Assembly (NCBI GenBank): GCA_004335835.1
Contig: RWJK01000881.1
Span: 1-64,000 of the forward strand
DNA: 64,000 bases
Reading direction: 5' to 3'
Source: Scenedesmus sp. ARA3
Taxonomy: Eukaryota > Chlorophyta > Chlorophyceae > Sphaeropleales > Scenedesmaceae
A program made the translations under genes and the position numbers. The notes under the pieces were generated by a model, which ran no database searches, had not been told where the DNA came from, and saw only the letters and a program-made list of their open reading frames with translations. Positions 34,822 through 45,003 of this stretch are shown here, piece by piece (positions within the stretch are counted from its first letter, which is position 1; every line of letters starts with the position of its first letter).

Positions 34822-36479
34822 ATGGTATGGAGCCTCGCAGTGCAGCAGCAGCACTCAGCGCGGCAGCAGCAGCAGCAGCGGAGCGAGCGGGGCTAGGAGG
34901 GTTTGAGCTGGGTCTTAGCAGCAGCAGCAGCCAGCTACTGCCGGGGATGAGTGCCCAGATGGCGGCATTCTTAGGCAGAGCAATGGCGGGTGAAGAGCCA
35001 GCTGCAAAGCGCCGCAGGACTAAGAAGCCTGCAGTGCCTGGCAGCAGTACAACTGGAGGTTTGGGTGGGGGTGGGGTTGGGGGTGGTCGCAGCAGCAGGC
35101 CGGTTGGAGCGGCGGCAGCAGTGGCAGCAGCGCTGGCTGCTGGGGAGCAGCAGCAGCAGCAGCAGCAGCAGGGCTTGCAGCGGGATGACTCGCTGGCTGC
35201 TGCTGGTGCTGTGGCTGCTGCTGATGCGCTGCTGGCACTCAACAGGAGCAGGTGAGGCGGCAGGGGGCGGAATCACAACATTTTGTAAACAGTTGAAATC
35301 GACACACGCTGATGTCGCGCTGGTTGAATGTTTGCTGCCAGCTGCGTGTGCGTTCTGCAGCATGTTCTAATATTAAATGATGCTGTGCGCACCTCCCTTC
35401 ACCCTTGTTTGGGCTGTTTCTTTGCCTGTTGCTTTTGCCTGGTTGCAATGCCAGTGCTAGCCCTGTGCACCTCGCTGCGCTTGTAATGCTTTAATAAAAC
35501 TGCTAGTGTTCAACTGTTTCCTGGTACTGTTGCAGTGCCAGTGCAAGCCATGTGGGCTCTCTGTCCAACCTCTGCCCATGCTTGTGTTGCAAAGAGCATT
35601 GCCTTCATCAGTGATTGTGTGTATGCCTCACCTCACCCTTGTTTGGAGTTCTGCTTTCCCTGTCACTTTGTCTGGTCACAGCGCCAGTGCAAGCCCTGTG
35701 CGCCTCACTGCGGCTGTGATGCTCTGACTGAACCTTTATTGTTCAACTGTCGCTTTTCCTGTCACTTTTGCAGTGCCAGTGCCAGCCCTGTGGGTTCACC
35801 CCCCAATCCCAGGTCAGCACCCGGGGCCCCCTCACTGCGCCCCTGGATGCTCTAACTAACTGTCATTTTTCCACTGTTACTTTTGCTGTTACTTTTGCAG
35901 TGCCAGTGCCAGCCCTGTGGGCTCGCCACCCAACCCCAGGTCAGCACCCGGGGCCCCCTCCACCCCCCAAGTGGCTATTGATGAGGCAGCAGCAGCAGCA
36001 GCAGCAGCAGACCACGCAGCAGCACTTGCGGAGCGTGCTGCTGCAGAGGCAGCAAGTGCAGCAGTAGATGCTGCTATGGCAGCAGCAGGTGGCGGCTGGT
36101 CGCCTGCTGTGGATGCGTATCTTGCTGCTGCAGCAGCAGCTGGCAATGCTGCTGAGGCTGGTGGAATGGGTGTGGGCTTGAAGAGGGGCAGGACCGGCAG
36201 CGGCGGTGCAGCAGCAGCAGCAGCAGCAGCAGCGGGTGGCAGGGGCGGCATGGGCGGCAGCAGGCAGGAGCTGGGTGCTCGGCAGATGTCCACACGGCAG
36301 GTACGTGGAATGATAACAGTGGTGTAGCACAAGATAGGGTCAGTGGTCAAGTACATTGCTGACACAGGAGCTTGCAGCTATCTAGCCTGCTTATACCTTT
36401 GCTTAGTCAGAGTCATGCCCAATCTCAATGGCGCCTGCATGTTTTGAACGCCCCCTGCACCATGCATCACTGACTGCTG

Positions 36480-36514
<35 letters not shown>

Positions 36515-36701
36515 GCTGCTGCTGCTGCTGCTGCTGCCGCTGCTGCTGCTGCTGCTGCCGCCAGGTGTCCCCTGCGATGCACCACCCCTCCTCGTGCGCC
36601 TCCGGCCACCTCCCCACTGCTGCTGCTACTGCTGCTGCTGCTGCCGCCAGGTCTCCCCCGCCATGCACAACCCCTCCTCGCGCCCCTCCGGCCACCCACC
36701 A

Positions 36702-36737
<36 letters not shown>

Positions 36738-36847
36738 TGTCCCCCGCCATGCACCACGCCCCCTCGCGCCCCTCCGGCAACCTCCCAGCAATCCCCGCCA
36801 CCCCATCACCCCGCAGCTGGACCTGCACCATGCATCACTGACTGCTG

Positions 36848-36882
<35 letters not shown>

Positions 36883-36932
36883 TGTCCCCCGCCATGCACC
36901 ACCCCTCCTCGCGCCCCTCCGGCCACCCACTA

Positions 36933-36989
<57 letters not shown>

Positions 36990-37413
36990 TCTCCCCTGCG
37001 ATGCACAACCCCATCTCACGCCGCGCCGGTCACTTACCAGCTACTGCTGCTACCGCTGCTGCTGCTGCTGTTGCTGCTGCCACCAGGTCTCCCCTGCGAT
37101 GCACAACCCCTCCTCGCGCCCCTCAGGCCACCTCCCAGCAATTCCTGCCACCCCATCACCCCGCAGCTGGACGGCAGAGCAGCTGCACGCCTGGCTGCAT
37201 GCAGGCGACTGCGGCGAAGCAGTGCGTGCATTCAGAGATCAGGGCATAGATGGGCCTGCAATGGCAGGTCTGCTGCGGGTGGCTGGGGGTGGCGAGGCTG
37301 GCAGGCTGTACGAGCTGCTAGGGAGTGATGTGGGGGTACAGGCGGTGGGGCTGCGGCTGCGGCTGGTTGAGTGCATCATGCTGCACTTTGGCAGCGGTGG
37401 CAGGAGGGTTTAG
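32453..37413 (+). CDS. GATA-like zinc-finger protein with C-terminal SAM domain
   Basis: Five exons keep phase: 32453-33040, 33436-33527, 34022-35251, 35901-36300, 37087-37413, giving 878 aa. Residues 1-196 are acidic and Ala/Gln-rich. Residues 198-228 form a zinc finger, C-X2-C-X23-C-X2-C, with the GATA hallmarks CGTRNTSGCWRRG and LCNKCGLRHKAGK. The Cys-Cys loop of 23 is longer than the usual 17-20. The middle has long poly-Ala, Gln and His stretches and a basic AKRRRTKKPA segment that could be a nuclear signal. Residues 798-870 read as a SAM domain: SWTAEQLHAWLHAGDC, FRDQGIDGPAMAGLL, LYELLGSDVGVQAVGLRLRLVECI. Role inferred: sequence-specific transcription factor that may polymerise through SAM. 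Nearly every intron carries decoy copies of the next exon's start. Confidence 0.82.
33726..33845 (+). repeat. About 80-bp imperfect direct repeat in the GATA-SAM intron
   Basis: GGCTCATACCATCTGAGGTGGTGCCAGGACCCACATG at about 33726 recurs with few changes at about 33806. It precedes the decoy copy of the next exon and may belong to the same duplication history. Confidence 0.8.
33891..33945 (+). repeat. Upstream copy of the zinc-finger exon start
   Basis: The acceptor CCCGCAG plus GTGCTGCCTGCGCCACAAAG and following bases match the start of exon 34022. Splicing here keeps the finger reading frame: K-C-C-L-R-H-K-A-G-K instead of K-C-G-L-R-H-K-A-G-K. The frame then continues through the intron to a stop at 34106-34108. 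Confidence 0.88.
35534..35840 (+). repeat. Three upstream copies of exon 35901 5' edge
   Basis: Copies of TGCCAGTGCCAGCCCTGTG behind AG acceptors lie at about 35535, 35682 and 35774. The third is the longest and extends through the CCCAGGTCAGCACCCGGGG stretch. The real exon starts at 35901. Confidence 0.88.
36476..37086 (+). repeat. Array of five SAM-exon 5'-edge copies separated by CTG tracts
   Basis: Copies of the exon start GT(C/G)TCCCC(T/C)GC(G/C)ATGCAC, each behind a CCAG acceptor, begin at 36565, 36651, 36737, 36882 and 36989. The real exon begins at 37087. Each copy is preceded by a CTG tract. The 36737 copy is the longest and extends to a CCGCAGCTGGAC match. This is the densest decoy-acceptor array in the window. 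Confidence 0.93.
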
Positions 37414-37505
37414 GTGGCCGGCTAGGGCTGGCTAGGTGGCCGGCTAGGGCCGGCTAGGTTCAGCTAGGGCTGGCTAGGTGCCTGCTGGCTAGGCCTGGCT
37501 AGGCC
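37414..37505. repeat. CTAGG-rich short tandem repeat
   Basis: Overlapping units of GGCTAGG and GGCCGGCTAGG start directly after the SAM-exon stop codon. It forms the beginning of the presumed 3' UTR. Confidence 0.85.
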
Positions 37506-37615
37506 TTCCTGTGTGCCCCAAATGTCACTGCTAGGTGGTGGGACCTAGCCGCCTAGCACACTGAGATATAGGCCTAGCCAAACAACCAGTCTGCCAGTAG
37601 AGGAGGGTTTAGGAT

Positions 37616-37860
37616 TGAGGCTGGCAGGCTGTATGAGCTGCTAGGGAGTGATGTTGGGGTGCAGGCGGTTGGGCTGCGGCTGCGGCTGGTTGAGTGCATC
37701 ATGCTGCACTTTGGGGGAGGTGGCAGGAGGGTGTAGGGTTAGGATTTAGGGGTGATGGTAGGGTAAGGCTCAAACCCTATGGGCATGGTGTGCAGGTGCA
37801 GGCGGTTGGGCTGCGGTTGCGGCTGGTGGATTGTATTGTGCTGCACTTTGTGCGGGGTAG
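37616..37860 (+). repeat. Two downstream copies of the SAM-exon 3' end
   Basis: Bases 37616-37736 repeat the final about 120 bp of the SAM exon, including a stop in the equivalent place. Bases 37795-37860 repeat the last about 65 bp. They lie beyond the stop at 37413, so they may be 3' UTR, relics, or alternative terminal exons. Confidence 0.88.
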
Positions 37861-40800
37861 AAATGGCGGTGGTGGTAGTAGTAATAGGAGGTGAGGGTGG
37901 TGGTTGACACGGTGTTGTGTATGATGGAGGCTGCACCTATGAGATACACGGTGGCCATACCGCAGTTTGGTGCTGCCTGTTGTGGATAGGGATTGCGGAG
38001 CAACATGAACAGGCAGGTGCAGCTGTACAATAGCGTGCCACAGCAGGCAGCAAGGAGAAAGGATCTTCTGTGGGCTGCGGTGGTTAGTTGTGATGGCTAG
38101 TACTAGCTTGGGTGCGCTGCGGCTGGATGATGCGTGTGGATGATGAGTGCTCCCGCTGGTGCTGCAGCATCAACCTGGTTGGCTTGGGGGTGGTTTGGCG
38201 ATGAAGGGAATACTTGGCTGTTTGCGCGCAGGGGCGGGGTGGGATTTAGCTTCAGCTGGGCTGGTGACCATGTCTGGTCGGATCAGCAGCCGCTGTGACC
38301 AGCACCTGATGTGTTTGACTGCACCACATTCTGGTGTGGATAGCTGGTCAACAATAATGGGGTGGGTGCTGGCTTAGATGGTGTGAGGCATGCTAGCGCG
38401 GAAGTGCGCATCTGTATTCTTTCGGGCGAAGCTATCTGTGGTGTTTGTGGTGCTGCATGCAGCACATAGAGGTCCTTGGGTTTGTATGGCACCCACATTT
38501 GGCGGCAGTGACTTTTGCTGTGCAGTCTGTGGTGCGGGTGCAGCACAGCACAGCATATGCAGCAGTCATGACCAGAGCAGCGGACGTCGTGGGTGACCGG
38601 CTGATAGTCAGTGCTTGCAGGACCGCTTGCAGGACTGCTTGCACGACTGCTTGCAGGACTGCTTGCAGGACTTACCTGCAGGACTGCTTGCAGGACTGCT
38701 TGCACGACCGCTTGTAGGACTGTTTGCAGGACTGCTTGCAGGACCGCTTCCAGGGCTGCCTGCAGGACTGCTTGCAGGACTGCTTGCAGGACTGCTTGCA
38801 GGACTGCTGCTCAGGCACAAGGCACAAGCCGTGGCCAGCAGTGGCAGACTAGCAGGGGGACGTGACCTGGCAAGCACGTATTTAGTGCTGCTGCAGGTGC
38901 TGGCACAGGTTGCGTTGATTGGCTGTTGCTGACTCGTCAGCAGTTCTTGATGCAGCTGCTGCTGAGGATGTTGCTGGTCAACAAACTGTGGGGCTGCTTC
39001 TGCTACACCTTCTTCTATTCTTCTACACATCATTGTATGCTACACCTGGTTCTGGCAGTGCAGGAGCTGCGCTGTAATGCTGACATTGGTCAGCAGTGTG
39101 TGCCTCCTCAAATAATTTGGATTGCAGTGTGATCATCTATATATTATCGTTTATCCAGTATGGGAGACAGTTGGATACTGGCAGGAGTTGTAAGTTGTGG
39201 CAGCCTGTCTGGCGTCTGCTGCTAACAGTTGAGGCAGCAGAGTGATGATGTGCTGGCGTGTACTGTGCCCTGCTCAGCAGAAGTCTTGATCTCATCATCA
39301 TCACCTTGAAGTCATGCTGCTGCAGTTTTTGTGAGGGTGGTTGAGCCCACAAGTATTTCACACACGGCAGTTACTGTGCAGCATGTACAGTACAAAGCTG
39401 CTGCTATGTTCTCACGCCATTGGCAAGCAGAGACTGTTGCACCATCTGGATTGACACAAACGCATGCAGGGCAACGGACCGTATATTTGCAGCAGCGTTC
39501 CAGTGTCACACTAACACGGTGATGCGTAAACGGGAGTGAGAGCACATGTGCTGGTGTCATGCAACTACTCACCTTGCGTCCGCAGGACGGCACCATCCCA
39601 TCTCAGATGAAGAGAAGTTCTTTTTCGTGACGAGCTGAGACTGACGCTGGCGCCAAGGCACTTGTGGGCCTGAGTTGCAGTTACATGTTGAGGGGCACCT
39701 TTGGCTGTTGCGGAGTTGAGGGAGAATCAGCTTTGGACGGGACGTTGCAGTTGTGCGTTGTGTGGTTCAGTTGCGCACAGCTGCAGTCTAGTAGGTCACA
39801 ACTGGGTCGGTGCTCACTGCACCCATGCGCACCGCCATGGTACCAGAGGGGTTTTGTTGTGACTGCCGCGACATTCTACATGCTTAGTTGGTTTCAGAAG
39901 GTGTCTGCAGCACTTGCAGGAGTGTGCGCTGCAATAGTCCAGCTGTGCTACACTGATTAGTCGGCGTTGCTGCATAGGCACCCATGCAGCCGGCTGCTTC
40001 GACGGAGCATGCTGCAGGCTCTGTTACGAGCAATGCGGTACGTGCGGATTGGTTGGTGCATGTATCGTGTGTGTCATCATCTTCGTTGTGCCACTAGCAA
40101 CATAACTGTTGTGACCATGGCACGGCACAGCAGCAGGTGCGTGGTGTGTGCGGCGGTGGCTGTGGTAAAGGCTTGTGCGTAGAGGTGTGCTGACAAGCTT
40201 CATCCCGGTGTGTTCAAAGCATGTGGAGCTGATGTGTAGCAGACGTGCAGCATGGCATCATTAAGCACATGCCGTGTTGGAGCTGAGGTCCGTGCTAGCT
40301 TCAGATCTGTTTCACCCTGGTTGAGTTGCGGCTGCGCTTTGACGCATCTGTTGTTGTAGGGTCACCACTGCACTTGGCTACCGCTGGTTGGTTTCAAACC
40401 ATACCAAAGGAAGTTACTTTGGTTGGATCGCCATTGATGGTTATTCTTGGTGCACTGAAGGTGTGTGCATCCCGTAAGGAGACGTTTGTTTATCAAGCAC
40501 CAGGTGCATGGTCAAGTCGGCTGGGTCAACTGCTGCAGTGGGCTGCCTACTAGGCTAGCTAGTAGCTGCAACGGCAGTGGCGGACCATTTGCTGAAGAGT
40601 CAGGAGCATGCCGAATACCTGTGACAGCAGGCTTATACTGCTGTGAAGTAACAAGTGCGTTTACTTCTGTAACAAGCACACAGCATCACGTGTGATATGT
40701 CACATACCAGTACTACTGGCATTCCTGATTCAGCACGCTGGAGCTATAACACTCTCCACCCAGAGAAGGGCCCTGGGAGAGCTGCAATGCACCGCCATCG

Positions 40801-41040
40801 TGTTACCATATAGGGCGATTGAGCAACATCGCCAGTGGGCGCTGCCCGTGACATGTAAAAATATGCAGTCATGTTTGCATGGACCCCAGACGTTATCCAA
40901 CTGCCTGTATACGTATGCAACATTGGAGGGTCTTTGCGCCGCCGCCAACAGCGTGTCCTTCTGTCAGGCGTTGACTTGCTGCAATGGAAGGGTAGCTCCT
41001 GCCACCCTGCTACCCTTTTGCTACAACCAGCAGCAAGCCC
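37861..41040. other. Intergenic region, GATA-SAM to TCAB1 (convergent)
   Basis: No gene is supported. It holds the 12-bp repeat at about 38615-38812 and sequence without motifs. Open frames at 39000-40700 are short and lack splice context. Confidence 0.45.
38615..38812. repeat. 12-bp tandem repeat (TTGCAGGACTGC), about 16 units
   Basis: A near-perfect dodecamer array. As 12 is a multiple of three it is open in several frames on both strands (poly AGLL or SPAS-like), which explains spurious reading frames. Unit sequence varies at the GGACTGC/GGACCGC/CGACTGC position. Confidence 0.93.
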
Positions 41041-41249
41041 TCAGCCAACATCACCTACTGCTGCTGCTGCTGCTGCTGCATCCACATCCATGCCCTCAGC
41101 TGCGTCCCCTGCTGCCCCAGCATCACCTTCAGCAGCAGCAGCAGCAGCCACCCAAGCAGCCTCACACCTCCACAGCCGCAAGCTGTTGCACAGCCCCCCA
41201 GGCTGCCAGCTGGCCATGGACAGACCAGTTATGTCACCATCACTCGCAC

Positions 41250-41293
<44 letters not shown>

Positions 41294-44200
41294 GTTTTGC
41301 CGGCTGCAGCGTCCTCAGCTTCCCAGCCGTCTGCCGGCAGCAGCGCAAAGCGCCTGTGGCCTGAGGCAGTGGCCAGCAGCCCCAGGCAGGGGCTGAAGTT
41401 AACGCCGTTGACCGTGTCTGCTGCTGCCTGGAAGCTGGCCACCTGTCGGCCATCGCACAGGTCAAACACCTGCAAGCAGTGCGCCACGACACAGCGCAGC
41501 CGTTGATTGGCGTATATCTTGGCAGCGCATTGGCAGCAGCACTGCATCAACAGCGAATGAGGTCGCGATACTTGTTTGCAGCGACCTTGATGGGTGTTGT
41601 TGGAAATGTCTGTGTTGCTTTGCTGCGGCTGGCTTGCGCTGCAAGCTGGCTGACTCGCACTATTCGACGGCTATTAGAGGGCGATCTCCCACACAACCGG
41701 CGACAGGCACCAGAACCACCCTGCCCCTCTTTTCCCATACGTTGCTGCCCCATCCTCTACGCAACACCTGCACTACAAACCACCCTGATTCCTACACCCA
41801 ACACTTACCCGCACAGCGCCGTCACAGCCGCCGGTTGCCAGGTGCCTGCCGCAGGGCTCAATGCTGAACGCTATGCGCTGGTTTGTGCTGCTGGTGCAGC
41901 GGCTCATGCTGTACAGCACCTGGCCAGTGGCGCGGATGTCCCAGCAGTGTATTTGGTCATCCTGCCGTGCACCTGTGTACAGGAAGTTGCCATCTGGAGA
42001 GAAGGAGACCTGCGGGGGCAAAGGAAAGCAGGCATGCGGCAGCAGCGGAAGTGTGCGGAGCAGCACAGCAATCACTGTCGAGAGGCAGAGCTAAGGTACA
42101 ATGTCTGACAACTACTGGTTATGTTGCCAGCTGAAACCTTGCAGAGCACGCATATCAACAGTGGTGCAGCCGTACGTTTCTGCAGAAGCTTCTGCGAGCT
42201 GCACAAGCATTGCGCAAGTACGCAAGCTTTCCTTCAAGCACATGTGGCCCACCTCTGGACATGCCTGTGTCGACACTAATATCAGAGCAGCTGCAGCGCA
42301 CCTGTGTGACTCCTCCTTTGTGGCCCTCCAGCAGAAGCAGCTGCTCGTATGTGCGGCCGTCAAACAGGCCGATGCAGCGGCTGTAGCTGCCGGCAGCCAG
42401 CAGGTCGTTGCTCACGGGGCTGAAGCACAGGCAGCTAATGATGCCTGCGGCGCACGAGAACAGGTGATTGAGCTGCCACCCAAGATGCAAGAGACAACCC
42501 AGAACCCAGAACCCAGAAGCCAGAACCTCAGCCAGCAGGTCGTTGCTCACAGGGCTGAAGCACAGGCAGCTGATGATACCTGCACGGCGCAGCAGAGTAC
42601 ATGGCAAAACGGAGGTGCACATTGCAGCTGTCGAGAGGATGCCTGGCGTGGCGTGCAGCAGAATAGATGGTAGAGCAGGCAGCAACATGCAGCAGGCCAT
42701 ACACATCAGATCAGGCAATCCTGTTCAGGACAAAGTGCGTTCCGGATTGTTACGTAACACAAAACACTCTCGGCATCATCAGCTTATAGCAATGACGCAA
42801 GTAGCTGACCAAGATCAGGACACTTCAGCTGCTGTGCAAGTCGCCGAAAGCAATTGCACGTACATACAGCGGGCGTCTGTTTGGCTTGCAACTCCTCAAC
42901 CTTGCATCACCCTAGCTGCCAAGCCACACATCCAGAAGTATGATGACATACAAACATCCCCAGACGACTGCTGTGCCTCACCTGCCATGCTGCCCTCCTG
43001 GCGCTTCCTATATGTTGCAATCTTGCGGCACTCTCGCCCCGGCCTGGCCACATCAAACGCCCTTAGGGCTTTGTTATACCCTGCCAGCAGCTTTGAGCCG
43101 TCAGGGCTAAAAGTAACGCTGGCTGCTGCTGTTATTTCATCGGCGTCGTCATATGCCCTGTAGCTGGCTCTCAGCTGGCCGCTGCAGGCATCCCACAGCT
43201 TGATGGGCTGGCCCTGCAAGCGATGCAACGTTGTGATTTGTAACTTTTTACTTTTTATTTTGAATTTCGACACAAGATACAAATGTTAACTCAGGTGGAA
43301 ACAGTGCTGTGAAGGAGGCAAGCGCGTCGTTGTTGTTTCATGCGCTTTTTTGCGAAACAACAGGCAATTGCACTTGAGCAAGTCACAGGCTGTACAGAGA
43401 TTTGTCAGCAGCTGCTGTCGTCACTGCCGCTGATCATCACGTCATTTTGTTCTGCAAAATTGCAAAGCAGCATCTCACAGGCTCGCTGGAAGCAAAAGGG
43501 TGCGTGTGCATGTCTGTCTATGCTTTCGCTACTCAGCAAGACAACTGAATTACTAACAGCAACAGCGAATCCAAACATCACCGCTCACCCTGCTAGTGCT
43601 TGCGAAGCAGCATGACACAGGGTCTGCCGTGGACATGCCAGGGAACCAGGCATAGTCATATACAGTTTCTCCAGCATGTACTTGCAGCCCTGAGTACCAA
43701 GGTGTGCCCACTGCTGCTGCTGCTGCTGCTCCTGCTGCTGCAGGATTGACGATGCCTGCAGCTGCATGTGCTGCAGCTGCAGGCTGTCCTGCTGCAGCAG
43801 CTGCTGGTTGGTGGTGCAGTGCATCTTGAGGTAAATCAAAGACCCGCAGCCTGTAGGAAAATGAAGTTACACATGGGACAGGCCTAATGACAGAATGGGC
43901 CGGCACGGGGATGAGGTACGCCTGGCAACAGTCTGCATCTAACACATACACAGTACAGGCTATGCCATCTTGACAGCCAGTGCGGTAGTTGTGGAACTGC
44001 ACCTGCGGTTTGGCTATTCAGCTGTCACACAATTGTTGTTTAGGAACGCCTGCAAGCTGCCCAGCGGGATTCATGTGCAGCTGCTGCTGTGCAGCAAGTA
44101 GCGCTGCTGGTTCAGGCAGCCCTGAGACGCAACACTGCAGCCCTGTTGCCGGCTTTCGCCATCTGCAGCCACTCACCAGTTGTCGTCGGTTACTGTGAGG

Positions 44201-44467
44201 CAGCAGGAGCCGTCTGGCGACCACTTCACGCCTTTGAGGAAGTTTGAGTTGGGAGCAGCAGCAGTGCTGCTGCTGCCTGGCAAGTGATCGATAGTGGACG
44301 ACGACAGCGCAGCAAATTGTCAGAAACCAACGGTACTCATCATTCAGCATATTCGTTTTGCAGCACTTACCTGAATACTCCTCCCACGCGCAGTAAATCG
44401 GCACTGGACCGCTGTCAAAGGAGCACACGTAGTAACCCTGGGGACTGGCGTCTAAAGCATCGCCCAT
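41041..44467 (-). CDS. WRAP53: Telomerase Cajal body protein 1 homologue (WD40)
   Basis: Seven exons keep phase: 44467-44371, 44276-44177, 43850-43589, 43213-42982, 42444-42302, 42009-41809, 41469-41041, giving 487 aa. TCAB1/WRAP53 binds the CAB box of scaRNAs and telomerase RNA. Conserved order: NFLKGVKWSPDGSC, LRVFDLPQDALHH, GETVYDYAWFP, PIKLWDACSGQLRASYRAYD, ITAAASVTFSPDGSKLLAGY, ARPGRECRKIATY, GIISCLCFSPVSNDLLAAGSY, LLEGHKGGVTQ, NFLYTGARQDDQIHCWDIR, TNQRIAFSIEPCGRHLATGG and GVNFSPCLGLLATASGHRR. The human N-terminal Pro-rich part is absent. The start is the in-frame ATG of MGDALDASPQGYY. A Gln run and an acidic Ala tail are added at the C-terminus. An upstream copy of exon 42444-42302 is present. 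Identity is strong; RNA partners in algae are inferred. Confidence 0.93.
42531..42590 (-). repeat. Upstream copy of TCAB1 exon 42444-42302 5' edge
   Basis: On the - strand, GTGCAG then (G)TATCATCAGCTGCC and the following bases match the GIISCLCFSPVSNDLLA coding start, then diverge to AE. It lies about 140 bp upstream of the real exon. Confidence 0.88.
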
Positions 44468-45003
44468 TACAAAGCAGAATCCACTGTTTGAATGTTCCGG
44501 CAACCCCTATTTGATCTGTACAATCATACTGCTACTGCTGCTGCTGCCACTACAGGGTTAGATGCTGGACTTCAAATGGCCCAAGTCAACACTGCAGAGA
44601 CGTATGACACTACAAACAGATTCCACCAGGCATTACACCTATCTAGGTCCTAGCGAAAAAGTTAGGCAGGCCTGGTCACGCTGAGCCAAACACAGCAAAA
44701 CCCTTTTGCTGCAACCCTAGCTGTTGCATGTGACAAACCCAAACCCTGACTAAACCTTGCCATGATGCGCCCCCAACATTGAAAGATCACTGTACTAGGC
44801 CTGTGATCACGTTAACCCATTCCACCACACTAGCTGATAAAACGCTACCCCAGCTACTCCACCTGGGAGGAGGCAAAGACAGCTATCCGCTGTTGCTGCT
44901 GACACACAGAAATCTTCTTGTGAAAATGTTCCCATCACCGACAGCCTGGCAGCTGCGCACAGCTTTAACAAGCTGCAGTTGCGCATCAAAAGCCTGACAG
45001 CTG
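44468..45003. other. Short intergenic region (TCAB1 promoter / apyrase 3' flank)
   Basis: 536 bp between two same-strand genes. No gene seen. Confidence 0.5.

Noticed and set aside
34433..35242. Long - strand open frame opposite the GATA-SAM exon
   Set aside because: Ala/Ser/Pro-only low-complexity shadow of the triplet-repeat-rich + strand exon, with no motifs.
36594..37328. Single long Pro/Ala-rich open frame over the SAM-exon decoy array
   Set aside because: It arises because repeated exon starts and CTG tracts lack stops. The SAM frame begins cleanly at 37087 in phase with the previous exon.
38615..38812. CRISPR-like regular array
   Set aside because: It is a 12-bp tandem repeat with no spacers in a eukaryotic intergenic region.
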